Assembly: GCF_002215215.1 (NCBI RefSeq)
Contig: NZ_CP018632.1
Location: 6,072,501-6,136,500, forward strand
Source: Granulosicoccus antarcticus IMCC3135
GTDB lineage: Bacteria; Pseudomonadota; Gammaproteobacteria; Granulosicoccales; Granulosicoccaceae
Reading direction: 5' to 3'
DNA length: 64,000 nt
Below, in pieces: positions 1-8,686 of this stretch. The notes below the pieces were generated by a model. It saw only the letters and a list, made by a program, of their open reading frames with translations. It had not been told where the DNA came from and ran no database searches. Made by a program: the position numbers and the translations under genes. The first letter of the stretch is position 1. Each line of letters opens with the position of its first letter.

Positions 1-1065
1 CGTTGAGCCATTGAACTGGAAAGGATTATAAACCGGGACCACTTTCTCGGTATGTGCAGAATCGGGACTGAGCACGTTGACATAGAACTGATCTTCGCCA
101 TTGATGACGCGATATTCGTAACGCTCGCCATTGAACTCACCGTCCCAACGCAGCTGCGAATGCCAACGGTAAGGGTTCAGAGCAGTACCGTTGAACTCAT
201 CACTGAAAACCAGCTCGTAGCCACTCTTCTGTGATGTTTCCGAATAATTGTATGAAGCCGGGTCGATCAGGCTTTGCACACTGGATGCACTCTCGTCGCC
301 CACTATCTGTTCCGGTGGTGGCGCAGTAGAGTCACTCAAGAGAACGCCGCTGCTGCTTCTGCCGTTTCCAAGAGTTGTTACATTGGCCTTGAAGGTCTCT
401 GACTGAACAGATTTGAGGCCATTGGCGTCAACCGCCTTGACTGTCAGTGAATGCTCGCCAACCCAGAGGTTGCTGCTGGTATATAGCAATTCTGAAGTTT
501 CGCCAGCATAAGCACCATCAACGGTGACTTCGTAAGTGCTGGCGCCCTCTACGCTGCCCCAGCTCCAGACGATCGAGCCATTACCGTCTTCGGTGCCACG
601 ACCATCACCAGGAGCTGTAAAGCCACTGCTAGCGTTGCGTGAGACGGGTACCACACTGTTGTTGTTGCTGCTGGCTGCCTGCTGAGTTCCACCAATGACA
701 GTACTGCGGCTGACAGATGAGGCGTTGAACTGGCTATTGACAGTGATCTTGACCGTATTGGTGCTCACTGAAGAGGTGCCGTTGGCTTCGATCGCACGCA
801 CTTGCATGGAGTGATCGCCCTGCCAGAGGTTACGACTGAAATATTGAGGATCTCGAGTAATACCCTCGTAGTTACCGTCGATGGAGATCTCATAGTGAGC
901 AGCACCAGGAACACTGGCCCACTCCCATTTGACAGTAGATTGGGCTACCTCAGTACCGCGAGGATCCTGTGGGGCATCGATAGCGTAAGCCACGGAAGTT
1001 GTGAGTCCTGAACCTACCAGAACAAGCAACATGCACGACCTAATTACAAAGTTATTACTGGTCAT
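1..1065 (-). CDS. GH16 family secreted glycoside hydrolase, 3' end outside window
   Basis: Open from an ATG at 1065 to the window edge (355 codons, no stop), so the C-terminal part is missing. Residues 1-28 look like a Sec signal peptide ending in a VAYA cleavage motif. Two homologous modules follow, at about residues 46-115 and 165-235. Each starts with a WEW or WSW motif, has an SVPGA/SVEGA turn, and contains a matching NLWQGDHS / NLWVGEHS stretch, so they are tandem beta-sandwich (Fn3- or CBM-like) repeats, each preceded by an RGTE linker. From about residue 281 the sequence GYELVFSDEFNG, then an R-W-H segment and GERYEYR, is the start of a GH16 (laminarinase/agarase-type) domain. The catalytic EIDxxE segment would lie beyond position 1, so activity cannot be judged. 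Probable role is extracellular degradation of an algal beta-glucan or galactan; the substrate is inference. Confidence 0.82.
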   Translation of the reverse strand, partial: MTSNNFVIRSCMLLVLVGSGLTTSVAYAIDAPQDPRGTEVAQSTVKWEWASVPGAAHYEISIDGNYEGITRDPQYFSRNLWQGDHSMQVRAIEANGTSSVSTNTVKITVNSQFNASSVSRSTVIGGTQQAASSNNNSVVPVSRNASSGFTAPGDGRGTEDGNGSIVWSWGSVEGASTYEVTVDGAYAGETSELLYTSSNLWVGEHSLTVKAVDANGLKSVQSETFKANVTTLGNGRSSSGVLLSDSTAPPPEQIVGDESASSVQSLIDPASYNYSETSQKSGYELVFSDEFNGTALNPYRWHSQLRWDGEFNGERYEYRVINGEDQFYVNVLSPDSAHTEKVVPVYNPFQFNGST

Positions 1066-1099
1066 CGTTTATCGTCTAAATTCTCATCAGCACTATGCG

Positions 1100-1132
1100 C
1101 TTCAAGGGAGGTCCTACCTTGGCCCCCTGAAG
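1100..1132 (-). promoter_or_regulatory. Stem-loop in the leader of the GH16 gene
   Basis: Arms CTTCAAGGG and CCCTGAAG face each other around a 15-16 nt loop, which itself contains a small AGGT/ACCT inverted repeat. The structure ends about 35 nt upstream of the GH16 start codon, so it would sit in the 5' untranslated leader. Function unknown; it does not match a riboswitch class I can recognise. Confidence 0.35.
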
Positions 1133-1363
1133 ACAATAAATGCCTTGGTGTAATTAGCAGAAACCATTTGCGCTTGAAAATCCTCTCGCGGCAAACGGCT
1201 TACAACGTATGAAGTAAAGTAGTTTCGAGCTGCCCCAGACTTAGGTCTCGGTACTGCACACACATGAAATATCCACTACAGATTAAAAGTCTACGGGAAA
1301 ACTACCGTAAACCCGGCCAAACCTTGCCTGTAATTCGTGAGGATTTGGACATGATAGAAGGGC

Positions 1364-1383
1364 AAAAAGGGGCCAAAAGGCCC
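1364..1383 (-). terminator. Possible intrinsic terminator downstream of the GGDEF-EAL gene
   Basis: On the minus strand a GGGCC stem, TTTT loop and GGCCC stem are followed directly by CTTTTTG. It lies about 150 nt beyond the stop of the GGDEF-EAL gene. The stem is short (5 bp), so this is a weak call. Confidence 0.35.
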
Positions 1384-1535
1384 ATGCCAATAGCATTGAC
1401 AATCAGGAATAAGTCTTATTCTTGACTAAATGGCAAGGATAAAGTCATTACTGAATTGGTGCTACATCAGGCTTAAACTATAAAAAATAGTAATATAAAT
1501 CACTATTTTAACGGTAAAATTTCTTTTATTCAAGC

Positions 1536-4067
1536 TCAGGAAATTAATTCTGGCTCACCCAAATGGAAACCCTGGCCAAAGTCAATACCTATTTCCCTAA
1601 CAGCATCCAGCAGCTGTGGTGACTCGATAAATTCGGCAACGGTGCGTTTTCCGAGCGATTTGCTGATATCGCTGATGGCTTTTACCAGGGTGAAATCAGT
1701 CTCGTCATCCAGAATATCCTTGATCAACAAACCGTCTATTTTCAGAAAATCGACGGGTAATTTTCTAAGATAGGCAAAGGAGGACAAACCTGAGCCGAAG
1801 TCGTCAATACCGAAACGGCAACCAATTGCAGACAGCTCATGCATGAAGGCGCTGACCTTTGACAGATTGGTTATGGCGGCAGTTTCGGCAATTTCGAAAC
1901 ACAGCTTACTGGCCGGCACTGGACTGCTGGCAATTGACTTGACCAGTCGCTGGCAAAACTGCGCATCCGTGAAGGAGCCTGCTGACAAGTTGATGGAGAC
2001 GTGTCGAATGTTATGCAGCAACTCCGAATTGGCACTGAGCCAGCTCAACGTCAATTCTATTGCTCTCTCGTCCAGCGCCGAAACCAGCCCATAGCGCTCA
2101 GCGGAGGGTAGAAAGGCCTGCGGCACGATCAACTCTCCATTAGGCAACTCCAATCGCAACAGCATTTCGAATCGCAATCCGTCAGAAGCCTTGTTCAACG
2201 GCATGATTCTCTGACAGGCCAGGCGCAGCCGCCCCGTCTCCAGAGCGGCGTTGATTTCCTCTACCCAATGGGTCGACACTTTGCGATTGCTCGCATTGCC
2301 CTCGCCTTCCCGGTAGACAACGACTCGATTACGGCCTTCGTTCTTGGCGATATAGCAGGCTGAATCAACGGCACCGAACAGGGACTGGATGCTCTCCCAT
2401 CGATCATCCACCACCACCAGCCCCACACTGACACCGATCGTGAAGCGGTTCTCGTGCCAGAGAAACTGAAAATTCTCGACTTCGTGCCGAATCTGATTCG
2501 CCAGTTTGAGCGCTTCAGGAACACCACACTTATATAGCAGCACACCAAATTCATCGCCACCCAATCGAGCCAATACGTCACTTTTTCGCACCAGAGAGTC
2601 AAATAGCTGAGTCAGCTGACGCAACAGCTCATCGCCTGCCTGATGACCGCAGGTATCGTTGACGATCTTGAAGGAGTCCAGATCCATGAAGCACAGGGCG
2701 TGTGCCTGTCGCGTCAACCGGGAAGCGACCAGGGCTTCTTGCACCGTACTCTCAAAACTACGCCGATTCACCAGACCTGTCAGTGCATCGTGACTGGCAT
2801 GATAGGCCGTTGTCTCAGCCTGGCGAACCGAGGCGGTCACATCGCACCCGACACCCCGGTAACCAACAAATTCGCGCGCCTGATTGAAGACCGGAATACC
2901 GCTATAACGTACAACGCGAGTTTCGCCACCCACAGACCATCGGAATTCAAAATCACGAAAAGGCCGGCAAGCACGCAACTGTTTCAAATGCCCAGCCCAA
3001 TGGGACTCTGTATTGATATTGGCTGGATGATCCAGCAGTTGGTCGATTGTTCGACCGACAATATTTTCGCGCGTAATACCCAGCACACGTGCCAGACCGT
3101 CCGATGCCACTCGAAAAGTCAGTTTGGCATCCAGCTCCCAGAAAAAATCGGCAGCCGCACTTGCATAATGCCGGTAACGTTGTTCATTGGCGCGAATGCG
3201 CTGCATTTCTGCCAGTTGTTTTTTCAATTCACCAGCCCGCATGGCCAGTGCGACATTTTGTGGTTGCTGAGTAATTGCCACATCGACGAAAGACAGAAGA
3301 GTGGCTTGCGTTTGCCCCCACTGTACTTGCGTGACTCGGGCAATCAACCGCACCAGACTGCCGGTTTGCGATTGCGCCTGCAAATTGATGCGCTGTTCTT
3401 CAGCACGCACCGCAGAGATCTGATCAGTGAGCGCCATACGAGTCGCACGCTGCAACTCTTGAGCACTGAACAACTCACTGACCTGCCCATTTTCCATCAG
3501 AGCCTGAGCGCTGGGATAACCGAGCACCCGTGCAGCCATGTCGTTGGCGAACAGTATCGTGGTGCGATCAATGATCAGGCTGCCCTGGATACCATCGTTG
3601 ACAAGGGTCTGATAGTCGATGGTAACCGCGGAGTTCGGCAAGTTCAGTTGCGGGCCGCCGATCAACCGGATATCGATGCCACGAACCTTGTTATCACTCG
3701 TAATGATCGGTGTCCGCACAATCATGGCTTGCACCTGCCCCTCGTCACGAGCAAGGGAATCAAGACGGATTGCGCTGATGTCAGCCTGCGCGGAAAATAT
3801 GGCCTGACTGTCCAGAGCCATCTGCTCACGGGCAATTTCACCGGAAAACAGATCAAAATCGGTTCTGCCAATGACTTCGTCAGGCGACCCGCGACCGACG
3901 CTGAGAGCGAAAGCCATTGAACATGCACGATAGATCAGGCGTTCGTCCTTGAGGGCAACTCGGTCGCTACCTTGCCCAAGGACGCCACCCCGAATCAGCA
4001 TCTGCACATTGATTCCATTCTTGAGCAACTGAGGTTCACGGAGAAACAGGCATCTCGTTCTGGCCAC
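1536..4067 (-). CDS. PAS-PAS-PAS-GGDEF-EAL diguanylate cyclase/phosphodiesterase
   Basis: Predicted bifunctional cyclic-di-GMP enzyme of 843 residues. Three PAS-like regions (about 40-135, 145-265 and 295-415; the third contains FFWELD and ends in GVGCDV) precede a GGDEF domain with an intact LGGDEFGVL signature. An RKSD inhibitory-site motif lies five residues before it. The EAL domain has EML in place of EAL (FEMLLRL) but keeps the catalytic set: NLS, FEIAET, GIDDFGSG, LKIDG, AEFIES and a late GQG. Both activities therefore look possible, with product inhibition of the cyclase. No transmembrane segment is seen, so it is probably cytoplasmic. The annotated start is GTG at 4067; an ATG at 4001 (residue 23) is an alternative. 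It is divergent from the thiolase gene. Confidence 0.9.
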   Translation of the reverse strand: MARTRCLFLREPQLLKNGINVQMLIRGGVLGQGSDRVALKDERLIYRACSMAFALSVGRGSPDEVIGRTDFDLFSGEIAREQMALDSQAIFSAQADISAIRLDSLARDEGQVQAMIVRTPIITSDNKVRGIDIRLIGGPQLNLPNSAVTIDYQTLVNDGIQGSLIIDRTTILFANDMAARVLGYPSAQALMENGQVSELFSAQELQRATRMALTDQISAVRAEEQRINLQAQSQTGSLVRLIARVTQVQWGQTQATLLSFVDVAITQQPQNVALAMRAGELKKQLAEMQRIRANEQRYRHYASAAADFFWELDAKLTFRVASDGLARVLGITRENIVGRTIDQLLDHPANINTESHWAGHLKQLRACRPFRDFEFRWSVGGETRVVRYSGIPVFNQAREFVGYRGVGCDVTASVRQAETTAYHASHDALTGLVNRRSFESTVQEALVASRLTRQAHALCFMDLDSFKIVNDTCGHQAGDELLRQLTQLFDSLVRKSDVLARLGGDEFGVLLYKCGVPEALKLANQIRHEVENFQFLWHENRFTIGVSVGLVVVDDRWESIQSLFGAVDSACYIAKNEGRNRVVVYREGEGNASNRKVSTHWVEEINAALETGRLRLACQRIMPLNKASDGLRFEMLLRLELPNGELIVPQAFLPSAERYGLVSALDERAIELTLSWLSANSELLHNIRHVSINLSAGSFTDAQFCQRLVKSIASSPVPASKLCFEIAETAAITNLSKVSAFMHELSAIGCRFGIDDFGSGLSSFAYLRKLPVDFLKIDGLLIKDILDDETDFTLVKAISDISKSLGKRTVAEFIESPQLLDAVREIGIDFGQGFHLGEPELIS

Positions 4068-4269
4068 CGGAAGGAACTTGATTATAGTTTAATATCCAAA
4101 GACAAACGTTATACGTGTCAGTGAATATTGTTGAATCTTTGCGACAAAATGCGTGGTTTACACGTTTCTGGCTGCCACCAGCAGCTGCTGACACAATATG
4201 TGACATTACCGCCCTGTTCGTTGAATTTCAAACCTTGTCAAAGCCTGCCTGATCGGACGATACCTCATC

Positions 4270-5466
4270 ATGAAAATAATGCCCACCGACCCCATCGTCA
4301 TCGTAGAAGCCGCCCGCACCCCGATGGGGGGATTCCAGGGAGACCTGTCGCCGGTTTCAGCAACCGAGCTGGGTGCCGTCAGCATTCGGGCAATACTGGA
4401 ACGTACCGGCATCAACGTCGAGGAGATTGACGAAGTCATCATGGGCTGCGTTCTGCCTGCCGGTCTTGGCCAGGCGCCGGCCCGCCAGGCATCTCTGGCA
4501 GCCGGCTTGCCCGACTCTGTTGGTTGTTCAACGGTTAACAAAATGTGTGGTTCTGGCATGAAGGCCACCATGTTCGCTCATGACCAGCTGCTGGCTGGCA
4601 CCAACAAGATTGTGGTGGCAGGTGGTTTTGAAAGCATGAGCAATGCTCCCTACCTACTTCCCAAGGCCCGGGAAGGTTTGCGTATGGGGCACGGCGAGGT
4701 CAAAGATCATATGTTCCTCGACGGCCTGGAAGATGCCTACGAGACTGGCAAGTTGATGGGCCACTTCGCCGAGCTCACGGCCACTCATTATCAATTTACA
4801 CGTGAAGCTCAGGATGCCTTTGCCATCACATCGTTGCAACGTGCTCGACAGGCAATTGAGTCTGGCGCGTTTTCCCGCGAAATTGCGCCGGTTACCGTCA
4901 AGAGTCGCAAAGGCGACACACAGATTTTGCACGATGAGCAACCGCCCAAGGCCAACCTGGAACGCATACCCGGACTGCGCGCCGCCTTTGCCAAGGACGG
5001 TACCGTCACCGCTGCCAACGCCAGCTCCATATCCGATGGCTCTGCAGCCATGCTACTGATGCGTGAGTCCGAAGCCGAGCGACGCGGCCTGACGCCACGA
5101 GCCCGCATTCTGGCACACGCGACCCATGCGCAGGCACCCGCCTGGTTCACCACGGCACCGGTCTATGCGATGGAAAAATTACTGGCAAAAATAGGCCGAC
5201 AAGCCAGTGATATCGACCTGTATGAGATCAACGAAGCCTTCGCTGTCGTCACCATGGCCGCCATGCACGAACTCAAACTGCCGCATGAGAAGGTTAACGT
5301 TCATGGCGGTGCCTGTGCTCTGGGCCATCCCATTGGTGCCTCAGGTGCGCGCATTCTGGTTACCTTGTTGCACGCACTCGAACATCATTCGCTATCTCTG
5401 GGCATGGCCTCTCTGTGTATCGGTGGCGGCGAAGCAACAGCAGTTGCAATAGAGAGAGTCATATGA
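4270..5466 (+). CDS. Acetyl-CoA C-acyltransferase (thiolase)
   Basis: A 398-residue thiolase of normal length. The nucleophilic cysteine is in NKMCGSGMKA, the histidine in GGACALGHPIGASGAR, and the second cysteine in the C-terminal CIGGGEA motif; NEAFAV is also present. It catalyses thiolytic cleavage of 3-ketoacyl-CoA or the reverse condensation. Sequence alone does not separate biosynthetic acetoacetyl-CoA thiolase from a degradative one. It begins a run of three same-strand genes with an isomerase-like and an enoyl-CoA hydratase-like gene, which favours acyl-CoA catabolism. ATG at 4270; a second ATG at 4279 is possible. Confidence 0.92.
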   Translation: MKIMPTDPIVIVEAARTPMGGFQGDLSPVSATELGAVSIRAILERTGINVEEIDEVIMGCVLPAGLGQAPARQASLAAGLPDSVGCSTVNKMCGSGMKATMFAHDQLLAGTNKIVVAGGFESMSNAPYLLPKAREGLRMGHGEVKDHMFLDGLEDAYETGKLMGHFAELTATHYQFTREAQDAFAITSLQRARQAIESGAFSREIAPVTVKSRKGDTQILHDEQPPKANLERIPGLRAAFAKDGTVTAANASSISDGSAAMLLMRESEAERRGLTPRARILAHATHAQAPAWFTTAPVYAMEKLLAKIGRQASDIDLYEINEAFAVVTMAAMHELKLPHEKVNVHGGACALGHPIGASGARILVTLLHALEHHSLSLGMASLCIGGGEATAVAIERVI

Positions 5467-5502
5467 TGTGATTACAGCGCTGGAAAAACAAAAAGGAATC
5501 GG

Positions 5503-6117
5503 ATGAGCAACTGCATAGACTTCTATTTTGACTACTCTTCGCCCTACGGCTATCTTGCCTGTGAACGAATTGAAGCGATTGCCGCCAAATCCGGTTGCAC
5601 GGTGGTTTGGCATCCGATATTGCTGGGTGCCGTTTTCAAGATCACCGGACAGAAGCCTCTGACTGAATCGCCTCTGAGAGGCGACTATGCTGTCAGAGAT
5701 TTTTCTCGTTCAGCGCGGGAGCACCAGCTCGAGTATCAGCACCCTGCCCAGTTCCCTATTGGCGCAATCGCCGCCTCACGCGCTAGCTTATGGCTACGAG
5801 ACAACAGCGACCCGCAATTAAGAGCCAAAACCGCAGACTTCATCCATGCGATTTATCGTGCCTATTTCAGTGCGGGCCAGGACATTACCGATGCCACCGT
5901 CATCGCGGCGGTAGCCGGTTCGCTAGACATCGATTCTGAGGCGCTACTACTGGCCATCGCAACACAAGCGGTCAAGGACTCTTTGCGCATTGAAATCGAG
6001 CAGGCAATTTCTGCAGGTGTTTTTGGTTCTCCCACCATGATTGTCAACAATGAGCCTTTCTGGGGACACGACCGACTGGAACAAATGGAACGCTGGATCA
6101 GCAGTGGTGGCTGGTAA
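5503..6117 (+). CDS. 2-hydroxychromene-2-carboxylate isomerase-like protein (DsbA fold)
   Basis: 204 residues of the NahD/kappa-GST group. The N-terminal FYFDYSSPYGYLA motif carries the glutathione-contacting serine-proline of this family, and the C-terminal GVFGSPTMIVNNEPFWGHDRLEQ is the thioredoxin-fold signature with a cis-proline. Family members isomerise 2-hydroxychromene-2-carboxylate in naphthalene breakdown, but most genomic copies lack an aromatic pathway and their substrates are unknown. No other aromatic genes are seen here. A good AAGGA ribosome binding site lies 7 nt before the ATG, 36 nt after the thiolase stop, so co-transcription is likely. Confidence 0.85.
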   Translation: MSNCIDFYFDYSSPYGYLACERIEAIAAKSGCTVVWHPILLGAVFKITGQKPLTESPLRGDYAVRDFSRSAREHQLEYQHPAQFPIGAIAASRASLWLRDNSDPQLRAKTADFIHAIYRAYFSAGQDITDATVIAAVAGSLDIDSEALLLAIATQAVKDSLRIEIEQAISAGVFGSPTMIVNNEPFWGHDRLEQMERWISSGGW

Positions 6118-6252
6118 GCCTACCGCGCTGCGATTTCGAATTCAGTCCGCTTGACGTAATTCTGTGATGCCCGCTATTGATCGTGATGGCCGTTGTGGCT
6201 TATCGTCTGTCTCTGGATCTTAATCACTGACTGACACCGAACCCGTTATTAC

Positions 6253-7035
6253 ATGGCTTACCTGAAAACTGAAACCGATACACGCGGCGTTACTACCATT
6301 ACGCTGAATCGCCCCGACCATCACAACGCAATGGATCGTGCGTTCATCGATGAATTCACGGCCACACTGAGTCATCTTTTTTCCAGCAACACCCGCATAT
6401 TGATCATCAGAGCCACTGGCAAGAACTTCTGCGCCGGTGCCGACATCAACTGGATGAAAGCCTCGGTCAAGCTTAGTCCCGAGCAAAACGCCGCCGATGC
6501 CATGGCATTGTCAAACATGCTCGATGCCTTGAACTCGTTCGACCGCCCGACCATTGCCCGCGTTAGTGGAGCCGCCCTGGGTGGCGGCACCGGCCTGGTG
6601 TGCTGCTGCGATATCGTCGTTGCCGATGAAACCGCTCAATTTGGTTTCTCAGAGGTTCGCCTCGGCATCATCCCTGCCACCATCAGTCCCTATGCCATTG
6701 CTGCGATTGGGCCACGAGTCGCCAGACGCTACTTTCTGACCGGCGAACGCATCGACGCTGTCGAGGCCTACCGAATTCGACTGATCCATGATGTCTGCTC
6801 CAGCGACAATATGGACCGCCGGGTTAACGAGAAGGTCAGCGCGTTACTGGCAGGTGGTGCGATGGCTCAAGGCGCCTCCAAGAAACTGATCGCCGACGTC
6901 ACCGGCAAACCCATCGACGAACAACTCAGAACCACCCTTAGCCAGCGACTGGCACACATTCGTGCAGAGGACGAGGCTCAGGAAGGGCTCGCAGCATTTC
7001 TGGAAAAACGTCCCACCAGCTGGTCCAAGCAGTAG
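6253..7035 (+). CDS. Enoyl-CoA hydratase/isomerase, LiuC (methylglutaconyl-CoA hydratase)-like
   Basis: A 260-residue crotonase. The oxyanion-hole segments are NFCAGADINWMK and SGAALGGGTGL. The first catalytic glutamate of true enoyl-CoA hydratases (GGGxEL) is a glycine here (GGGTGL), while the second is kept in SEVRLGIIPATISPY. This pattern, with the NWMK motif, fits methylglutaconyl-CoA hydratase and the related AtuE/LiuC group of leucine or isoprenoid catabolism. No liuABD/E partners are present nearby, so the substrate is tentative. It follows the isomerase gene after 135 nt and may have its own promoter. Confidence 0.85.
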   Translation: MAYLKTETDTRGVTTITLNRPDHHNAMDRAFIDEFTATLSHLFSSNTRILIIRATGKNFCAGADINWMKASVKLSPEQNAADAMALSNMLDALNSFDRPTIARVSGAALGGGTGLVCCCDIVVADETAQFGFSEVRLGIIPATISPYAIAAIGPRVARRYFLTGERIDAVEAYRIRLIHDVCSSDNMDRRVNEKVSALLAGGAMAQGASKKLIADVTGKPIDEQLRTTLSQRLAHIRAEDEAQEGLAAFLEKRPTSWSKQ

Positions 7036-7229
7036 CCAAGTCTAATTGGTCACCACACTACACATTGCCATTTTCAGAACAAATTACCACTTGTTTATTG
7101 GAATCAAGGATAAATGGCTAGCTGTTGTCAAGAAAACTACCTATCCGTAAATGTAATTTTTACAAAAAAATGACAACAAAAATCGTGCTCGATCTAGACG
7201 GAACGCCTCAGCCTCATATCTTTATAGTG

Positions 7230-7934
7230 CTAGCGATTCATCAAGCTCATGATTTCCAGGGTTTCAGCACTATCTTCACCAAACGTTAATTTGCTTGCCG
7301 TTAATGCCTTTTCATAATAATTATTTGCAATAGCGAATTCTTTTTTCAGGCCATGGATATTTCCCAATTTTTTAAAGGCAGATATAGTGGCTTCATTGTT
7401 TAGCCTAATGTATCTTAATCGCGAATTATGCATCCCTGTAATCATACCTTCTTCTTCCTTTTTTATATTTTCCGTATCACCCAATCTTTTTAATAAGGAT
7501 TTTTCATAATACATTTGTGCTTGATCATATTGCTTATCGTCTTCAGCAAGTGATCCCAGCTTATCGTATGTGTTAGCAAAGCCATACATATCTGATTCCT
7601 TCAGTTGCTCTTTTATATGTAAAGATTTCAGATAATAATTTTTTTCTTCCACCTTGCTGCCAAGCAACAAAGATAGCCTTGCCATCTCTTCATAAATAGC
7701 CGCTGTTTCGGCATTATTTTCATTGTCGTCCTTTATCCGTTCTTCAATAATTTTTTGATAAAGGTCCAGTGCAATGTTGTTTTCTCCTTTATCTACCGCT
7801 TCTTTTATGGATAGTTCTTGTTTGCTTTTTGTTAGATTTCCAAAAAAATCAGGGTAGATAAAATGAATGATTAAAGCGTAAATAATGATGGATATAACGC
7901 TATAAAATATTATGTTCGATTGACGGTTTGTCAT
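7230..7934 (-). CDS. Membrane-anchored TPR-like protein, function unknown
   Basis: 234 residues. One N-terminal transmembrane segment (about 9-31, IIFYSVISIIIYALIIHFIY) is followed by a charged alpha-helical domain with TPR-like repeats: ALDLYQKIIEERI, AIYEEMARLSLLLG, YGFANTYDKLGSLA, QAQMYYEKSLLKR and IANNYYEKALTASK. The soluble part probably faces the periplasm and serves protein interaction. Codon use is strongly AT-biased, unlike genes before 7 kb and after 11 kb. An AGGA ribosome binding site precedes the ATG. The C-terminal FGEDSAETLEIM resembles the FGxxHPxTA turn of tandem kinesin-light-chain TPRs. No function can be assigned. Confidence 0.7.
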   Translation of the reverse strand: MTNRQSNIIFYSVISIIIYALIIHFIYPDFFGNLTKSKQELSIKEAVDKGENNIALDLYQKIIEERIKDDNENNAETAAIYEEMARLSLLLGSKVEEKNYYLKSLHIKEQLKESDMYGFANTYDKLGSLAEDDKQYDQAQMYYEKSLLKRLGDTENIKKEEEGMITGMHNSRLRYIRLNNEATISAFKKLGNIHGLKKEFAIANNYYEKALTASKLTFGEDSAETLEIMSLMNR

Positions 7935-8008
7935 TAAATCCTGTTTATTGATCGTTCTGAATAATTAATCGGAATATGGTCATTTTATATTTTTATACCT
8001 CATTACAC

Positions 8009-8572
8009 TTACAAAACCATCTCACACTGTAAATCGATTAGCTCTACAGATAAAAAATCTGCTAATTTTTCAGAATCACTCTTCAATTGAACAAGGTCAT
8101 TATGATTAAGGATATTAATTCGACGACCATTCTTGGTTAACATATTGAGCTCGTAACATGGGTAATTTAGCCCGTTCTTACTCGTAATCACTTTATCGAG
8201 TATTTGTAATGAGACGATGTTTCCAAGTTCTACCTTACGATCGATATTATTTCTGAATGAACCTCTATTCTTATCAAAAGTAACCTGCTTGACAAAAGGC
8301 ATGACCAGGGTGATACCGAAAGTCAGAATGGCTATCCCAAACGCTCCAAGGAAGATTGTAAAATCTAATTGATGATTTTTCACATAGACAATCACTGCCA
8401 GTAGCAATAGAAACAAACCCACTACGATATAGATAACACAAAATAACAGTGAGCTGATGGTAGGTTTAAGATCGGCTACATTCTCATTAAAAATAATCGT
8501 ATGTGATCTAAATTTCGGCCCTTTTTGCAGTAAAGCTTTTTTGAGATCTATGGGTGTATCTTTTACCTTCAT
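8009..8572 (-). CDS. Two-TM membrane protein with PH-like C-terminal domain, unknown function
   Basis: 187 residues. Two hydrophobic segments (about 41-63 and 71-93) form a hairpin. They are followed by a beta-rich cytoplasmic domain with VTFDKNRGSFRN, VSLQILDKVITSKNG, YELNMLTKNGRRINILNHND and a C-terminal helix, a layout common in bacterial PH-like membrane proteins that sense or scaffold. AT-rich codon use matches the neighbouring TPR gene, which follows 74 nt downstream on the same strand, so the two may form an operon. An AGGAA ribosome binding site precedes the ATG. It is separated from the upstream symporter gene by an intrinsic terminator. Not recognised beyond this. Confidence 0.68.
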   Translation of the reverse strand: MKVKDTPIDLKKALLQKGPKFRSHTIIFNENVADLKPTISSLLFCVIYIVVGLFLLLLAVIVYVKNHQLDFTIFLGAFGIAILTFGITLVMPFVKQVTFDKNRGSFRNNIDRKVELGNIVSLQILDKVITSKNGLNYPCYELNMLTKNGRRINILNHNDLVQLKSDSEKLADFLSVELIDLQCEMVL

Positions 8573-8631
8573 TAGAATTATTCCTGCTAATTATTTTTCG
8601 TACATTTCTGTTATTTATTACTAACACACAT

Positions 8632-8662
8632 AAAAAAAGCCCACCTGAGTGGGCTTTTTTTT
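8632..8662 (-). terminator. Bidirectional intrinsic terminator after the AGCS symporter gene
   Basis: A 6-bp GC stem (GCCCAC/GTGGGC) with a CTGA loop is flanked by seven or more A on the left and eight T on the right, so it can work in both directions. It lies 25 nt beyond the symporter stop. It is the only textbook U-tract terminator I see in the window, and it is inside the AT-rich island. Confidence 0.9.
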
Positions 8663-8686
8663 AACTACGTGGATTTGTTAAATCCA

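Larger units (their letters stand above)
1066..1535. other. 470-bp intergenic region between GH16 and GGDEF-EAL genes
   Basis: No plausible gene is seen here. The half next to the GGDEF-EAL gene is AT-rich and holds an AT-only hairpin at 1484-1509 (arms AAAATAGT and ACTATTTT), which on the minus strand is followed by T residues. A GC hairpin lies at 1369-1383. The half next to the GH16 gene holds a stem-loop at 1100-1132. It should contain the end of the GGDEF-EAL transcript and the GH16 promoter; no clear -35/-10 pair was identified. Confidence 0.6.

Noticed and set aside
2643-3920. Long open frame (425 codons) on the + strand
   Set aside because: It is fully antisense to the PAS-GGDEF-EAL gene, whose domains are unmistakable; the product has no domain and unusual composition.
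7230-8572. Toxin-antitoxin or known defence pair
   Set aside because: Both proteins are membrane-anchored, and no nuclease, kinase or DNA-binding motif was found.
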